A stretch of 64,000 nt of DNA. Origin: Daphnia pulex. Its lineage: Eukaryota; Arthropoda; Branchiopoda; Diplostraca; Daphniidae. The DNA is taken from the NCBI RefSeq assembly GCF_021134715.1, contig NC_060018.1, positions 9,255,501-9,319,500 of the forward strand, read 5' to 3'. The translations under genes and the position numbers were made by a program. Below, in pieces: positions 1 through 10,792 of this stretch; the first letter of the stretch is position 1, and each line of letters begins with the position of its first letter. Below the pieces are notes generated by a model. That model worked only from the letters and a program-made list of their open reading frames with translations. It searched no databases and had not been told where the DNA came from.

Positions 1-1
1 G

Positions 2-1003
2 ATGACTCACAGTTTATACATTGTCCTTTATATCCTGTCCATCTTGCACGGACTCGGCCGACTGACAGCCTCTCCCAGCTTCTGGATCTTCCTCATCGGA
101 CCGGCCATCGTCTACACCCTGGACAAGATTATCAGTTTGCGCACCAAGTTTATGGGCCTGGACATAATCGAAACGGTCCTCCTGCCGTCCGACGTTCTCA
201 AGGTGAAATTCTACCGCCCACCCAATTTCAAGTATCTTTCCGGCCAGTGGATCCGTCTCTCGTGCACCGGAGTCAAGCCTGAAGAGTTCCACTCATTCAC
301 GCTCACATCGGCTCCACACGAAAACTTTTTATCCTGCCACATCAAGGCGCAGGGACCGTGGACGTTGAAGCTGCGCAACTACTTCGACCCAAGCAATTTC
401 AACCCGAAAGAGATGGACCCTAAAATCCAACTCGACGGTCCATTCGGTGGCGGCAATCAGGACTGGTACAAGTTTGAAGTCGCCGTCATGGTGGGTGGAG
501 GTATCGGAGTCACGCCCTACGCTTCCATCCTCAACGATTTGGTCTTTGGCACGTCAACCAACCGCTACTCCGGCGTCGCCTGCAAGAAGGTCTACTTCCT
601 GTGGACTTGCCCGTCGCACCGCCACTTTGAGTGGTTCATCGACGTCCTGAGAGACGTCGAGCGCAAAGACGTGACCAACGTGCTGGAGATGCACATCTTC
701 ATCACTCAGTTCTTCCACAAATTCGATTTGCGCACGACGATGTTCTACATTTGCGAGAACCACTTCCAGCGCATCTCCAAGCGCAGCATGTTCACCGGGC
801 TGAAGGCGGTCAACCATTTTGGTCGACCGGACATGACCTCCTTCCTCAAGTTCGTTCAGAAGAAGCACAGTTACGTCAGCAAGATCGGCGTCTTTAGCTG
901 CGGTCCGCGACCCTTGACCAAGTCCATCATGAGCGCTTGCGAGGAAGTGAATCAGGGTCGCAAGCTGCCCTATTTCATACACCATTTCGAGAATTTCGGT
1001 TAA
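2..1003 (+). CDS. Duox: Dual oxidase (Duox), C-terminal exon
   Basis: Membrane NADPH oxidase that passes electrons from NADPH through FAD and haem to oxygen, making extracellular hydrogen peroxide. The open frame enters from the left edge, so only the last 333 residues are seen. They start in the last transmembrane segment (about residues 5-45), then the FAD-binding barrel with HSFTLTSAPHE near residue 97, the glycine-rich NADPH site VGGGIGVTP near 163, a FSCGPRP nucleotide-binding loop near 298, and the characteristic terminus HHFENFG. The DUOX-type end distinguishes it from shorter NOX proteins. Coding sequence is GC-rich at third positions and has no interruption. The rest of the gene, with the peroxidase-like and EF-hand domains, must lie to the left. 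The initial ATG is internal to an exon, not a start. Confidence 0.96.
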   Translation: MTHSLYIVLYILSILHGLGRLTASPSFWIFLIGPAIVYTLDKIISLRTKFMGLDIIETVLLPSDVLKVKFYRPPNFKYLSGQWIRLSCTGVKPEEFHSFTLTSAPHENFLSCHIKAQGPWTLKLRNYFDPSNFNPKEMDPKIQLDGPFGGGNQDWYKFEVAVMVGGGIGVTPYASILNDLVFGTSTNRYSGVACKKVYFLWTCPSHRHFEWFIDVLRDVERKDVTNVLEMHIFITQFFHKFDLRTTMFYICENHFQRISKRSMFTGLKAVNHFGRPDMTSFLKFVQKKHSYVSKIGVFSCGPRPLTKSIMSACEEVNQGRKLPYFIHHFENFG

Positions 1004-1322
1004 TCACTGTGAGGAGATAACCTTGTCCTAAACTGCGTCGTGTACGTTTGGTTTATAGAATAGTCCCTATATCATCGCGCTGTCGTCATTTAATCGTTTT
1101 TCTTTTTCGTGTTCCTCAACAGTTTCACATCCCCTCGTTGGTTTTTTTCATTTTATTTTCCGATTTCTTGGAATCTTCATTCTGTTTGTCTTCTCATTAG
1201 CGTCGTGCTGCTTTTGTAATTGATTGCGTCTTTTGTTCTGGATTATCCTTATGGTGGACGCACTTGCCATTTCCATTTTTGTGCATTCCTCGATTCGCCT
1301 GTCTGTCATGTTATACTTGGAA

Positions 1323-1328
1323 AATAAA
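1323..1328 (+). terminator. Candidate Duox polyadenylation signal
   Basis: A perfect AATAAA lies about 320 bases after the Duox stop codon in T-rich sequence, a normal distance for a compact arthropod 3' UTR. No cleavage site can be assigned from sequence alone. Confidence 0.45.
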
Positions 1329-2113
1329 AGACGTAAGGAAGGGTTGTATAATAAGTTACGTTTGATTTGCAGAGTGCATTTTCTTGAGTTTTCAAGGTAT
1401 GATACTGATTCGTGAAGCTGAAAGCGCCAACGGGCAAACTTGGTATTAGAAGAATAGAATTGAACTCAGCACTCGATTGCATTCAGATTCGAGTGTTATT
1501 GATTCATGTATTGGAAATGTCGGATTCACATTTTTGCCACTTTCATCTCTTACCTGCGGTAAAAGAATTGCAATAAAAAATGCTATATATGGAGTGTAAT
1601 ATCGTTATCAGTAACTTTCATAATTTATTAATTTCTATCTGGCAGATGGTATAGTGTAAGTTTATAACGAAACCTTATTGAAAGTCGAAAAAAAATACGA
1701 AGCAGTCATTTATCAGGTGTGATTCTGTGGTCGTACACCTAATGAACTAAATTTGCCTAATACTAAGTTGATGAAGCAGCTTCAAGTATGGCGATGAAAA
1801 CCCAAATGACTCATTACAAGTTGCATCAGTTAACGCCAACGAAAATGACGCCGACGAAAATTTCACTCATTCGTCAAACGGTAACTTTACCAAAAACAAT
1901 TAGAGCAACTGGCTCCATTCCTCAGCCAGTTGGCGAATATACCCAGTCGTGGAAAAGTTTGGAAGCACTGGCGCTATGAACGCGGACATATTTTCGGATA
2001 AGATCCATCAGTACAACGAAGCCGTTTGGTCTAAACTGCTGTGAGTAATATAATTTATCGCAGGATCAAACGCATAAACGTATAAATTCATCTTGAAATT
2101 GATTATTTTTAGG
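1329..2113. other. Intergenic; possible first exon near 1.8-2.04 kb
   Basis: AT-rich sequence after Duox. Between about 1,788 and 2,040 one + strand frame is open except for one stop and ends at a GTGAGT donor (2041). This could be the exon before the candidate exon at 2,114, but the reading phase does not join cleanly. Otherwise nothing recognised. Confidence 0.3.
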
Positions 2114-2320
2114 AGTTACACAGATATGGGATTCAAGTAATCCATTAGTTGAGGAATACATCCGTGGTTGCGGTCCTTTTCGAGAGCGCTTGCAATATGG
2201 GATGTATATAGACTCAGAGCCAGATTATTCGTATATTAACTGTAACGATTTCACACACTCAGGTTATTCAGCCTTATCGCAAGCCACTCAACTCCTTCTA
2301 AATGATCTTTGCGAAAAATA
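2114..2320 (+). CDS. Unidentified terminal exon candidate
   Basis: A TTATTTTTAG acceptor is followed by an open + strand frame of about 68 codons (starting VTQIWDSSNPLVEE, ending NDLCEK) and a TAA stop. The composition looks coding: few low-complexity runs, mixed polar and aromatic residues, two Cys. I do not recognise the protein. The phase does not match the obvious upstream donor at 2,040, so this may be a decayed gene or an exon of an alternatively spliced one. Confidence 0.3.
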
Positions 2321-2784
2321 ATATCCTATACCATTGGAATAATACAGGCGTTCAATTTTTTAAAATCCATTTTTTAAACCCATTTAAACTCCCGCCTTTT
2401 CTTTTGGTAAGTGAAATCCCATACCACTTGATTAACCCATCGCAACTCGAAAAAAAAAAGTAGCAAGGGGGGGGGGGTAAGAGAAGGTATTTCCTCTTAG
2501 CACTCAGAAGGGATGTGGCTACTGTCAACCATACAGAGCAGCTGGGGAAGGTCATCATCAAGAAATGTGAAAGGACAGAGTGGGACCTGCAGCGGCCTCG
2601 TTGTTTAAAAGTTGTTGATGAGAACTTGTCTTTTAGTATCACTTATCTGAACTGACGTGCCAATCCTGGTCTCTCTCCAATTCGCCATAACGAAACTTAA
2701 AATCCACCAAGAAATTTGAATCTTCAATCCAATAGTGTTATAGAAACGTGTTGTTTTGTTTTGCCTCAAAATTTTCAGTATAAA
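2321..2784. other. Intergenic / 5' flank of SMaseD-like gene
   Basis: No supported gene. A run of about ten G occurs near 2,467. A TTTTCAG just before the ATG at 2,785 could be a splice acceptor, so the following gene may have a non-coding first exon here. Confidence 0.4.
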
Positions 2785-3339
2785 ATGAAGCTCTCGGTAA
2801 TTGTGGTGTCTACTATCATTTATTTTGCAATCATCTGTGTCGTTAGCGCATCGCCCCAGATTACCGTCATCGCTCACATGACCAACACACCGAACGCTAT
2901 TCGCTGGGCTCTGGAACAAGGCGCCAACGGAATCGAAATGGATCTGAAGTTTGACGGCACTCGTCCCGTCCAGTTCCACCACGGGGCTCATTGTGACTGC
3001 ACTTGTTTGCTTCAGTTTTTATCGATTCATGATCATGGATGCAGATCACTAGGCAAAGGCTGTTCCGGCTCCACCAGTGTTGCAGAAATGACGCACGTCC
3101 TGGGCAGCCCCGAGATAACATCCTCCCATCTGGCACTCATCTACATCGACGTCAAACTGGAAAAATCCATCCGAAATTACGCCCAAGCTGGAGCCAACGT
3201 AGTGCGGATGATCAACGAGAATGTCATTTCACGGGGTTATCGCGGTCAAATTCTTCTGGGTTGCTCGACTATTTCACGAGTTGATTACCTGCGCGGGGCT
3301 TTACAGGAAGCACAACATTCCGAATACGTCGATCGCTAA
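2785..3339 (+). pseudogene. Sphingomyelinase D / GDPD-like secreted protein, C-terminally truncated
   Basis: Resembles the glycerophosphodiester phosphodiesterase fold family that includes spider sphingomyelinase D. These enzymes cleave the head group of sphingolipids or lysolipids and need a metal ion. The start at 2,785 gives a clear signal peptide (about 20 hydrophobic residues ending VVSA). Then come IAHM (first catalytic His), IEMDL (metal-binding Glu and Asp), HHGAHCDC (second catalytic His plus the disulfide Cys pair) and IDVKL (third metal ligand), so the active-site residues in this part are present. The frame stops after 184 codons, where the family usually has about 280-300. A further open frame continues to about 3,600 in another phase. 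Either a lesion has truncated the gene or introns are unresolved. Homologues also occur in non-venomous arthropods, so no toxic role is implied. Confidence 0.65.
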
Positions 3340-5583
3340 TTCTACACAATCGTCAGCGAAGGCCGGAGATAACGCGGAAAAAGTATGGGATAATTCTCTT
3401 CGATTGAGCACCAACAACGTCGGAGGAAACTGGGAGGCAAAAAAAAAACGAAATAATTTATTGAACGTACCGTGGCGAACGGCAGCCCGGCCGCCAGTCA
3501 GTTCAATGTTTTCGTTTCCAAAAATCTATATACACTTGGCTGTCCCGTCTGAACGACACCTGGACAGTACTAATACTTTGATAGAGTTGCATCCGGATTA
3601 GGCCAAGCGGACGTATAATGTTATCAGCTGCTTCAGATAAAATTCACCATATTTATTTCCGATTTCCTGACATAATAACTTAACTTTTAAATTGGGCGGC
3701 ACTCAAACGGGTGTGTGTAGTGTCGTCTGCAACCTATCGCGACATATAACTATTGTACATAGCACTATTTTCTTCCACCTATAAGACACTCTACTTCTTA
3801 TTTAGGCTGCACTACCGTCTGGAATTTTTTTCTCTTCTTATTACGTGCACGTACTTGTATTTTGCGTATAACAACTATATAAACAATTTTTTTAAATAAT
3901 TAAATTCCAGATAGCCGTGCGAGTTTGCAGTATGGTTGATGCAAATCCTTAAATTTACAATTTGTTCGTTGCCAAAGTCTCGCAAATCCTTTGAAAGCAA
4001 TGCGACTTACTTTCTAGGCGTGCTCTTCCCCGTCGATAGTACAATAATACAAAATTTAGCATTAAGCATTTAAGTACACCCTCTCCACCGCAACTTTTCG
4101 TTTATTATTAGCCTTTCATCCTCTCTTTTTTTTTCCTCTAGTATTTTTTAGAAATTTCCCAATTGCGTCGTTGAGCAATGCAAATGTAGTCTCGCGCAGC
4201 AATATATTGCGGCACAAAAGTATGCTAATTTCGGTTGGATATATACCTACTTATCGGAGTCTAGTGTCAGTTTGCTTGGGTCTTTCCAATAATTGGTGGC
4301 TAAGGAAAACTTTGGGCTTGCGTCGTTCTATAAACTGCTGGCGAACGCTGGTGGAAAAGTTCACAAGGTCCGTGACGGCATTCAAACCAAATCGGCCAAT
4401 TAACAGAGCAAGTTTCAAAAGTTTATAAAACTTTCAGACATCGGAAGGAAACCGAAGAAAATGGCAGAAGATTATTTTCACTAATAACGATAAGATATTC
4501 AAACAAAAATCAACGTGACTGATGTGGGCGAAAAAGCTCAAAACGGAAACAAGAGGAATAAGAGAAAGTAGGCCTATATATATTTGCATGTCAACTGTCT
4601 TGGGAAATGGGAGTGTTTGGCAACCGTGTCTGATGCAATCATTTCTATGCTCTGCCGCGCGTTACAGACGCACAATCAAGATCCGGTAAGAAAACAAAAA
4701 AAGGTAAACTAAAAAGAACATGCTTTTCGACTGAATAGTTAACTTCAATAGGTATGTAATGTTGGTGCGTATGCCCGGTTGGTGATTAGACCCGCACGAA
4801 TTAAACCGGGCGATTTAATCGGAATGGATCGCGGAAGCCGACAACCTTTTCCCGTCTCTTTTGAGTCTTATTCTTCTCTTTCTGGGAAATAATTTCCCGA
4901 CGATATTTAGTCGCATTCACTGTTGAAATTTTGAGTGTTTTCTATTTCGGGGGTTTATTTGTTCAACGTTCGCCAAATCTTATATCCATGTCGCGTTATT
5001 TAAAAAAAAAATAAATGAAAATCTGCTTATCATATCATTTTTCAAGATCACAAAAAAGCTCGCAAAAAAGGTTTCATCGATTGCGAATTCCCCCCCCCCC
5101 CAACTTTTCTTTTGCCTGAATCGAATTTGAAGAATCGATGGCAACTAAATTTTATTTTGAGATATTACGCAAAAAACCACTGACTTACTTTCGTGGTTTT
5201 GGGTGGAAAACCTGCGAGTTGCGGAAGCTCCTGGAATCAGATTTGGTCAATCTAATATCCCATGTTTGACGCTATGTTACCCCTTACAGCCAAAAACAAA
5301 TCAAGCCTTTTACACCAAATATGAAAGACAACACCCAGATTGCTCACACAAAATTTCAAAAGTATACGACTTCCCCAACAGGAGTTATAGCAAAAAGAAA
5401 AAAAAAACGGCAAAAAGTTTTTTTTGGGCCTCTCAGTACTTTTCATTTTTCTCATAGTATAAAACTCTAAGAGTGTCAGAAAACCTAAGCAAACAAGAAT
5501 TAATATTTGTATTATGTTTAAAATAAACCCGACATTTCTACATTAAAAAGTTATTTAGTTATCAATTTATTTGTTCGAAAAGC
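3340..5583. other. Non-coding AT-rich stretch
   Basis: A possible frame-shifted tail of the SMaseD-like gene reaches about 3,603. Beyond that I see no convincing coding exon. There are poly-C (5,091-5,101) and several short A and T runs. A short open frame at 4,171-4,428 lacks coding character. Confidence 0.5.
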
Positions 5584-5922
5584 ACCCTGTGGGGTTAGTT
5601 GGCAGAAATTTTGAGGGGCATGTTGGCATACAGATTTCTCACGAGATGCTGAGTTGCAAGTTTTCAAAATTCGACCTAGAAATTTTGGAGCAATGAAGAA
5701 TCGTCACTTGCCAACTTACCCCGTAGGTGGGGCAAGTTGGCAGACTCTTTTTTTGCATTTTTTCTCAATTTCACAATTTCGTGTAAATGAACATTGTAAA
5801 CAAATACGATCAATTCATAGAGAATTGAAATCTGAATCTGATTCATTCATTCAATTTGCAAAACGTGTGGTAAAAAAATTAAAATAAATTCACAAAAAGT
5901 GACCCTGCCAACTAGCCCCCCT
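5584..5922. repeat. Small inverted-repeat element (MITE-like)
   Basis: The left end (5,590-5,604) reads GGGGTTAGTTGGCAG and the right end (5,903-5,922) is its imperfect inverse, GGGGGGCTAGTTGGCAG on the other strand. Between them (about 5,708-5,743) is a further palindrome built from the same TTGGCA / TGCCAA word. No transposase frame is present, as expected for a non-autonomous TIR element of about 340 bp. Target duplications are not clear. Confidence 0.5.
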
Positions 5923-7070
5923 CTCCCCTAATGTTGTTTGTTTAATTATGGATGATGTTAAATGATAGGTTTGTTGTTAAAAAGGTTAAAGAAGATGTTA
6001 AAGAAGCACCCCATATTTTTTCGCTCTTACTTAACGAGAAAAGATGAAGAGAGAAAAAAAAAGTTGAAGAAATCAACGTGAGAAAAAGGAGAAGACGGTA
6101 GAAAAAAAAACTTTGCCAACCACTAGAAGATACCGATAAATAAATCAAAGAAATACAGTTCCCTTTAAAGACTTCGCGAAATCTTTTTATTTGTCCTCCT
6201 CTTTTTTTATGTCTCGAACTTAACCAACAGTTTAAGCTAATGAAGAAGGACAAAAAAATGGATGCTTCTTTTTTTTGTTGTCTTTTTGAAATTTTTAAAA
6301 CAAATATGATCAATGCGACGATATTGAGGTAGACACACTTTTCATTCCCATATTTCAATCAACCCACAAGGCCACAACGGTAATAACAATAATAAGAAAA
6401 AAAGAAAAAGAAACGCGAAAACTCCTGAGAAGCCCTTGTCCGCTTCTCAATCCAATTGAGAAGAATTTATTTTTATGAAATAGACAAAAGAGGAAAGAAG
6501 ACGAAGAAGAAAAAAATATTGAAGAGTCTTGGGCTGCATGGGCAGGGAGAGATAACGGGGAGAAAAAAATATAAAGTTGAGACAGAGACGGGATTGAATA
6601 GTTTTCCTTTTTTTCAGACCCCCCCTCACACCCACAGAGAGAGCGAATGTGTGTCTGGGACGGGCTGGTGAAAAATTCTCTAGGGCCATCATCATTGACG
6701 TCGAGAGCGAAGCGTCGGTGGAGGAGACATTTGACGTCGTTCGTATCCTCCTAGCAACTTTTCTGTCTTTTTCTTCGGGACTTGCCAGTGAGGGATAGCC
6801 CCGAAAAAAAAATCCATTTGTAAAAATTGGAAGGGTTCCCATCATAAATAAAATAAAAACTAAATAACTAATAAATATTTAAAAAAGAAAAATTTCCCAT
6901 AACGTTGGGAGTAGTACGTGGCGGATGAAAAAGAGAGTGGCTCACTCGGCAACGGGTTGAAGAATGAGAAAAAACAGACGAAACGGCGGTCATCCGAGAG
7001 AAAAAGAGCTACGGAGCAAGGAACATTCATGAGGAAGAACGGCGGTTCCCCTTATCCTTCTTGTGACAGT
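5923..7070. other. Purine-rich non-coding stretch
   Basis: Long A/G-rich tracts (6,030-6,110; 6,380-6,600) and a short GA repeat near 6,640. Open frames here are low-complexity and not supported. Confidence 0.5.
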
Positions 7071-7331
7071 ATATACAGTACCCTCACAAAGTTTGGAAAC
7101 ACGGCGAGTGTTTCCACGCTTGTAACACGGCGGCTTACGGGCCAATGTGTCTCCATTTTTTCGCGATAACTCACGTTTGAGTTATCGCAAAGCAAATTGT
7201 AAAAAATCTTCTTGGTAAGGAAAGAATTTTCTTTCACCATGATTTTTTTCAGATTTTAGTAAATTGAACTTTATCCCAAAGTGCTAGACATAAAGTTTGG
7301 AAACATCGGCGCGCTCGCCATATGTTTCCAA
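7071..7331. repeat. Cluster of three perfect hairpins with repeated AAAGTTTGGAAACA word
   Basis: Hairpin 1 at 7,094-7,116 (arms TGGAAACAC / GTGTTTCCA), hairpin 2 at 7,163-7,188 (11-bp arms GCGATAACTCA / TGAGTTATCGC) and hairpin 3 at 7,297-7,331 (10-bp arms TTGGAAACAT / ATGTTTCCAA). Hairpins 1 and 3 sit in two direct copies of AAAGTTTGGAAACA. The 5' part (CAGTACCCTCACAAAG) looks like a Tc1/mariner-type terminus. Probably a decayed foldback or mariner-derived element. Confidence 0.5.
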
Positions 7332-8832
7332 GCTAAAGTGTATGCTAGTTAAAAAATCATAAAAAATTTAAATTAATCAATTTTTACTTGAAACTTTTAC
7401 CAACGGTAGACGACATAGTCGTCTACATTTGAACAAAGTTTCAAATTTTTGTAATGATACGCTGATTTTTGCCGATATTTTATGTCAAAATGATTCGTAG
7501 CGCAATTGTTTGATTTTTCTGGTCATCGAAAACGAGGGGGGGGGGTTATTATTCTCTCTCCCAGCGAGGAAAAGAAATTGAAAGAACGAACAGAATATTT
7601 AACTTATCAGAATTTATTTAACGGATAAATATCATCACGGACAAAGAGAAAACGGTCACATTTCTCTAGAGATTGTCATTCATTTACGTGAATTACGCCA
7701 CTCTCCAAAAAGTTTGTTTTTGTTGTTACCTTCGATCCTGAAGAGAATTCAAAGAAAAAAAGAGATGGAGAGAATATGATTTACAGCTGGGCCGGAATAC
7801 AATAGAAAAAAGTCGTTCCTTGTTGATTCATTCCATCGGCGGGGGATTTCCGCCAGGCGAACCGCCCGAATGAGAATCCCAATACAAACATACGCAAGAG
7901 ACACATCACACAACGACATTTGTAGAGCCCTTCTAGCCTATTTACACGAGCGAATGACATCGTCGGCGAATTAAGCGAGGCAAATCGAAAGATGGTGTGG
8001 AAAAAAGAAAAGAACAAACAAACCAGCAATCATCATTCATCCATCGCAATCAAACTCGTTCACCTCCCAGCGATTTCACAAAAGCAAACTCGACGAATAT
8101 AAACTGTACAGGTACTCAACGACAAACAACAAACAACAGAACCCGACAAACAAGACGTAAAAAAAAAAAACCTTAAAAAATGTTTCTCACATTTTTTTCT
8201 TCTTCATCTTTGTAAAATATTTTTGTACGCGCTTTTCATCGAATATTTTGTTTGCATGTCTGTTTTCTTTGGTACTGTTTCAACTCGTCTCTCTTAAAAA
8301 TACGAAATCAAAAAATGGCATCCGCACACGCGCAGGAAGAAAAAAAAGCAACAAAACTGTCAAAGCCACACGACGAATTTTCTCTACAAGAGGCGTAAAA
8401 CCCAAAAGCGCCGCTTGTCACCAACTACAACATCCTCAAAATGATTCCCCTCCCCCACAAACAAAAAAAGGGATTCGCTTCACTCAACGATGATGAGGCG
8501 AATAAAAGACGAGGGGGAAAAAAGCCAAAAAGGCGAAAGAAAAGAAAACAGGAACTTGATTGCGAAGAAGAAAAGAAATTTTTTTAACCTAATAGATATT
8601 TGATCGATCTGCCACTCTGTGAGGAAAGATCAACAATATAAACGGCATGAAATTTTTTTTTTTTTTAGATTTTCATTTCCATTTGATGGTGTGGGTCCTA
8701 TTCTATGAGTTGATGATTTCACCCGTAATGAATAAAGGGGTTGAATGTAGAAAAATAAAATAAGGTGGGGGAACATGGAGAGGAGAGCAGGGTCTAATTT
8801 AAGAGCTTGAACACCGACAATTTTGTAAATTA
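7332..8832. other. Non-coding flank to the Gypsy insertion
   Basis: AT-rich sequence with simple A and T runs and no supported gene. It ends in GTAAATTA, whose last four bases form the left target-site duplication of the Gypsy element. Confidence 0.5.
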
Positions 8833-9115
8833 TGTGATGATGAGTCACAAGAGTCAAAACACGAGAGGTGCGGTTAAAGGTGTATTGAGAAACAACCAAG
8901 ACAACTGTAACACGATTACAAGCATAAGCTAGTGACCGTATACAACGAGACCTCAAATAGATCGAATGTCCGATTTATATACGGGATGATGAGCGATGGC
9001 TTGTCTGATGGTAGCCATGCCTGTTAAAGTAATTAAGAAGGTGCGTATGGTAAACGCATCAACAAGTGTGAGAACTTGTCAATGGCTTTGCCATATGCTG
9101 TGAATTAACATTACA
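8833..9115 (-). repeat. 3' LTR of the Gypsy element
   Basis: 283 bp, matching the copy at 22,674-22,955 almost base for base. The only differences are at the AGCTAGTGACCGTATACAACG stretch. In element orientation this is the downstream LTR, next to the polypurine tract. Confidence 0.95.
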
Positions 9116-9127
9116 CTCCTCCCCTGC
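9116..9127 (-). other. Polypurine tract of the Gypsy element
   Basis: On the - strand GCAGGGGAGGAG directly abuts the 3' LTR, the exact place and composition expected for the primer of plus-strand DNA synthesis. Confidence 0.85.
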
Positions 9128-9230
9128 TTGGAGATGTTCCAAACTGGGAAGGGGCGTGATCTTCTAACATTGGCAAAGCACAGCATCACTACATGTAAGA
9201 TTAAAAGCACAACATTGCTACATATAAGGT

Positions 9231-9285
9231 CACTAAAACAGGCAAGAATGGTAAAAATCACTAAACAGGCAAGAGTGGCAAAAAT
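9231..9285. repeat. Two-copy direct repeat in the Gypsy 3' untranslated region
   Basis: A word of about 27 bp (CACTAAA..CAGGCAAGA.TGG.AAAAAT) occurs twice in tandem with small differences, just inside the 3' LTR. Confidence 0.6.
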
Positions 9286-9342
9286 CTGCATAAAGGTAAA
9301 TGGTCAATGCTACTGGTGATTATTGTTATGTTTTCCTCCCCC

Positions 9343-9354
9343 TTTTTTTTTTTT
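9343..9354 (-). repeat. Coding-strand A12 tract after accessory ORF C
   Basis: Twelve T on the + strand, so A12 on the element's coding strand, 11 bases after the stop codon of the ORF ending at 9,366. One of five A tracts that recur after consecutive ORFs of this element. Confidence 0.8.
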
Positions 9355-9365
9355 AAAATTTGTAA

Positions 9366-9992
9366 TCAACGATCGTCTCCATATCGACGGTTGAGGCTGC
9401 GGAGAGCGGAAAAATACCGCTGTTTCAGTTCCTCCTGGTCGATGATGAATTGTTTGATTAAATTCAGTTGTTCCAGCGCAAGGGCCGGATTGTTCTCGGG
9501 CGTCGGACGAGTGTTAGTCTGGGGAGCTGCTGGGCCGGCAGGGGCGGCAGGCTGTTGCTCCGGCGTCTGGACGGTGGTGGAAACGGGTCGTGGAGCCTGC
9601 GGTCTTATGGAGGGGACCACTGCTATGACCTGTCGAGTCCTATTTTTCGAAATCGGAACCGGGGAAGGTTCATCGTCGTCGTCTGATGAATAGGGGGGAG
9701 GCGAAAATACAACGCGGTTGTATTTAATTTTAGAAGAGCGTGCTGTAGACGGCCGCTTAACGCCCCGTGTTTTCTGGTCGTCAGGAGAAGTGTACGAAGT
9801 CGATGTCCCAGGTTCCGGCTCCGGCTCGTTCGATGGAGACGGTGAAGTTTGTAAGTCATCAGACGGATAACTCCGGTATTCGGTCCTAGGAAGAGGCCAT
9901 TCAATTACTCGGCCAACTACTGGTGGCGTAGTGAGTTCCACTTCGTCGTGGATGAAGTCAGGTCCAAGAAGAAGTCGACCACGTCCGGCCAT
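9366..9992 (-). CDS. Gypsy accessory ORF C: proline/acid-rich 208-aa protein
   Basis: An uninterrupted ORF between the ankyrin-side accessory genes and the 3' LTR. The start at 9,992 begins MAGRGRLLLGPDF. The middle is Pro/Ser/Glu-rich with a short basic stretch (about residues 75-95) and an acidic SSDDDDEPS run. The C-terminus is a predicted charged helix (IIDQEELKQRYFSALRSLNR). That tail resembles the tail of the neighbouring ORF B, which has a similar string of Q, R, Y and L residues, suggesting common ancestry. No domain is recognised. Possible roles such as an RNA- or chromatin-associated accessory factor are guesses. It is followed by an A12 tract and preceded by an A17 tract. Confidence 0.75.
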   Translation of the reverse strand: MAGRGRLLLGPDFIHDEVELTTPPVVGRVIEWPLPRTEYRSYPSDDLQTSPSPSNEPEPEPGTSTSYTSPDDQKTRGVKRPSTARSSKIKYNRVVFSPPPYSSDDDDEPSPVPISKNRTRQVIAVVPSIRPQAPRPVSTTVQTPEQQPAAPAGPAAPQTNTRPTPENNPALALEQLNLIKQFIIDQEELKQRYFSALRSLNRRYGDDR

Positions 9993-10145
9993 GATGAACA
10001 GGATAAAATATGTGGTAGCGAAGTGAAGAAAGAAAAGATTTTACAGCGATATTTATAGTAGATAGTCGAAAAAGATCGCAAGAGAGAAGTTGGGGTGGTA
10101 ACTAACTTAAAGAAGGTGCAGACAAGATGAATCTATATATTTTTC

Positions 10146-10162
10146 TTTTTTTTTTTTTTTTT
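10146..10162 (-). repeat. Coding-strand A17 tract between accessory ORFs B and C
   Basis: Seventeen T on the + strand, about 60 bases after the stop of ORF B in element orientation. With the similar tracts after the other ORFs it looks like a retained poly(A) tail. Confidence 0.8.
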
Positions 10163-10222
10163 AATGACGTCAAAGTCATTAGTCACTGTCAAAGACAGTA
10201 GCTAAGTCGAAGAGTAAAGTAG

Positions 10223-10792
10223 CTAAGATGAATAAATTCTTTTTCGTGCTTGCTTCAGTTGCTGGGCCTGGGAGTAAAAACGTCGATATAGTTCACGGCT
10301 GTCGCGGTTGTATTGGTTAATGAGGTCCTTCCTGTTTTGCTGATACTCCTCCTCGCTTCGGAGAAGAATTGGGGGAGCGTACATCTGCTCAGCTTCTCCG
10401 CTGCAGTCGTTGTTGGGGAGTCCTGGTGGAAGGGGGGAAACTGCTTTTTCGTCCGAGGCGAAGTTTAGTGGTAGATCAGGGTTCGGCTCCGTCGATCCGC
10501 TATCGATTGAACTTACGTCGTCGTAGTAAAGATCGTCGCTGTGTAGTGGATCTTCGTCTTCCGGATCCGCTTCGTGAAGTGTTATTAGTGAATCTGCTTC
10601 AAGGTCGATTTGTTCTTTGTTGTTAATAAATCTCCTTTCTGTTTGAAACACTACAGTTTCGCTGCTGCTGCTAATTACTTCCGCTGGTATTTTCCTTACT
10701 CTTGCTTCTACGTCCAGGAGTACCACGGTCTTTTCTTTTCTATCAGCTACTAACGCGAACGTTCTCTTTAGCACTTTTGCGTTGGCGTCCAT
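10223..10792 (-). CDS. Gypsy accessory ORF B: acidic 189-aa protein
   Basis: Intact ORF of the Gypsy element starting MDANAKVLKRTFALVADRKE. The N-terminal third may be a small beta-rich fold (alternating hydrophobic residues, TVVLLDVEARVRKI). The middle is strongly acidic (ADPEDEDPLHSDD). The last 45 residues are a helix rich in Q, R and Y (YNRDSRELYRRFYSQAQQL) that resembles the tail of ORF C. No known domain is recognised. A24 and A13 tracts lie upstream and an A17 tract downstream. It lies in the same orientation as gag-pol-env and has no host-like introns. Confidence 0.75.
   Translation of the reverse strand: MDANAKVLKRTFALVADRKEKTVVLLDVEARVRKIPAEVISSSSETVVFQTERRFINNKEQIDLEADSLITLHEADPEDEDPLHSDDLYYDDVSSIDSGSTEPNPDLPLNFASDEKAVSPLPPGLPNNDCSGEAEQMYAPPILLRSEEEYQQNRKDLINQYNRDSRELYRRFYSQAQQLKQARKRIYSS

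Noticed and set aside
554..985. - strand ORF of 143 codons opposite Duox
   Set aside because: Shadow of the strongly supported Duox frame.
5942..6358. - strand ORF of 138 codons with Phe/Ser/Leu runs
   Set aside because: Translation of A/G-rich low-complexity DNA. Hydrophobicity is an artefact of T-rich codons.
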